Shown here piece by piece: positions 5,170 to 5,781 of a DNA stretch of 5,781 nucleotides. The first letter of the stretch is position 1, and the number at the start of each line of letters is the position of its first letter. Source of the stretch: Geobacter sp. UBA6169. Lineage in GTDB: Bacteria > Desulfobacterota > Desulfuromonadia > Geobacterales > Pseudopelobacteraceae. The notes under the pieces were generated by a model. The model was not told the DNA's origin. It made no database searches and saw nothing but the letters and a program-made list of their open reading frames with translations. The DNA is taken from NCBI GenBank assembly GCA_002422265.1, contig DIUB01000010.1, forward strand, positions 11,541-17,321, given 5' to 3'. Made by a program: the position numbers and the translations under genes.

Positions 5170-5781
5170 TTATCCGGAAAGCCCTTCCCACTCCTGATAC
5201 AGCTGTTCAAGCCGGATGTTCAGTGCCGTGTGCTGCTCCCCGGCCTGCAGCCCACGCTCCGGATCATCAAAGAAACCGGGGGAGTTCATCTCTGTCTCAA
5301 GGTCAGCAATCTGCTGCTCTGTTGCTGCAATCTGCTGTTCTATCGCCTGCTGCTGCTTTTCACGGGCCTGTTCTTCCCGCTTCAGCCGCTTCTGCTCTTC
5401 TCTGTCTTTGAGGCGATCTTCTTTCTGGGGGGCAGCGGGCAAAGGTGACGGAGATATCGGAGCAAGCGTTTTTTCCTGACCCTTGACCCTTGACCCTTGC
5501 CCCTGGGGATCTTCCGCTTCTTTCTTGCTCAGATAGTACTCATAATCACCATAATAACTGGTCAGCCTGCCTTCGCCCACCTCAACAATCCGCGTTGCCA
5601 GCCCATTCACAAAGTAGCGATCGTGGGAGACAAAGACCACGGTACCGTCAAACCCCTTCAGCGCATCCAGCAACACCTCTTTGCTGAACAGGTCCAGGTG
5701 ATTGGTGGGCTCGTCCATCAGCAGCAGGTTGGAGGGTCGCAAGAGCATCTTGGCCAGGGCCAAACGATTGCGCTCACCACC
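5170..5781 (-). CDS. ABC-F family ATPase, C-terminal part (5' end outside window)
   Basis: The last 203 residues of an ABC-F protein (Uup/YheS-like); the gene enters from the right edge. Numbered from the edge: the ABC-F signature tail GGERNRLALAKMLL (1-14), Walker B LLLMDEPTNHLD (19-30, with D23 and E24), and H-loop VSHDRYFV (51-58, H53), so this is the second nucleotide-binding domain. YYGDYEYYL (76-84) ends the domain. A low-complexity linker (about 91-118) follows, then a charged, Gln-rich coiled coil of the ABC-F C-terminal domain (about 119-201, ending LYQEWEGLSG). Family knowledge: ABC-F proteins have no membrane part and act on ribosomes (translation factors, drug resistance). Uup-type members carry such a C-terminal coiled coil that can bind nucleic acid. 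The codon at 5761-5763 is TTG coding Leu within the signature, not a start. The stop is TAA at 5170-5172. It is convergent with the exporter operon and probably unrelated to it. Confidence 0.92.
   Translation of the reverse strand, partial: GGERNRLALAKMLLRPSNLLLMDEPTNHLDLFSKEVLLDALKGFDGTVVFVSHDRYFVNGLATRIVEVGEGRLTSYYGDYEYYLSKKEAEDPQGQGSRVKGQEKTLAPISPSPLPAAPQKEDRLKDREEQKRLKREEQAREKQQQAIEQQIAATEQQIADLETEMNSPGFFDDPERGLQAGEQHTALNIRLEQLYQEWEGLSG
5477..5504. repeat. tandem 7-bp repeat TGACCCT (four units) inside the ABC-F gene
   Basis: TGACCCT occurs three times exactly (5477-5483, 5484-5490, 5491-5497), followed by TGCCCCT (5498-5504, one change). On the coding strand it encodes the linker residues QGQGSRVKGQ between the second ATPase domain and the C-terminal coiled coil. 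Seven is not a multiple of three, so gain or loss of one unit would shift the frame and remove the C-terminal domain, while three units (21 bp) would be neutral. The array is intact and in frame here. Confidence 0.85.

Overview
The window looks like a chromosomal segment of a Gram-negative bacterium with moderately high GC. The gene families, and a HlyD-type adaptor that only makes sense in a two-membrane cell, would fit a Desulfuromonadales/Geobacter-like deltaproteobacterium. That placement is an impression from protein style and base composition, not a demonstrated assignment.

Layout. (1) Positions 17-561, minus strand: a two-gene ParD/ParE type II toxin-antitoxin module, antitoxin first, with a TGATG stop/start overlap. 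It is visibly AT-richer than the rest of the window. (2) Positions 562-777: a 216-base intergenic region between the divergent parDE and exporter operons. It holds a candidate ParD operator, promoter-like elements on both strands, two overlapping perfect inverted repeats (12 bp and 10 bp arms) that cannot pair at the same time, and an extended -10 promoter just before the exporter operon. (3) Positions 778-5016, plus strand: a tightly packed four-gene operon encoding a membrane-anchored periplasmic adaptor (HlyD/MacA type), a stand-alone ABC ATPase (LolD/MacB type) and two different FtsX/MacB-fold permeases. Every junction overlaps (ATGA, TGATG, TGATG), so the genes are probably translationally coupled and the products made together. 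(4) Positions 5017-5169: a convergent spacer in which I see no convincing terminator. (5) Positions 5170-5781, minus strand: the C-terminal third of an ABC-F protein cut by the window edge, with a tandem 7-bp repeat inside its coding sequence.

How the genes work together. The four-gene operon most likely builds one tripartite exporter. The ATPase dimer would power a permease pair that drives periplasmic substrate or lipid movement by mechanotransmission. The adaptor would link the permeases to an outer-membrane channel, which is not encoded here. The substrate cannot be read from the sequence. The toxin-antitoxin module and the ABC-F gene are probably independent neighbours.

The most interesting stretch is 562-777, where nested, mutually exclusive inverted repeats lie between two plus-strand promoter candidates and could act as a conditional leader, a small structured RNA or a repetitive palindromic element. 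The rest is well explained by known families.
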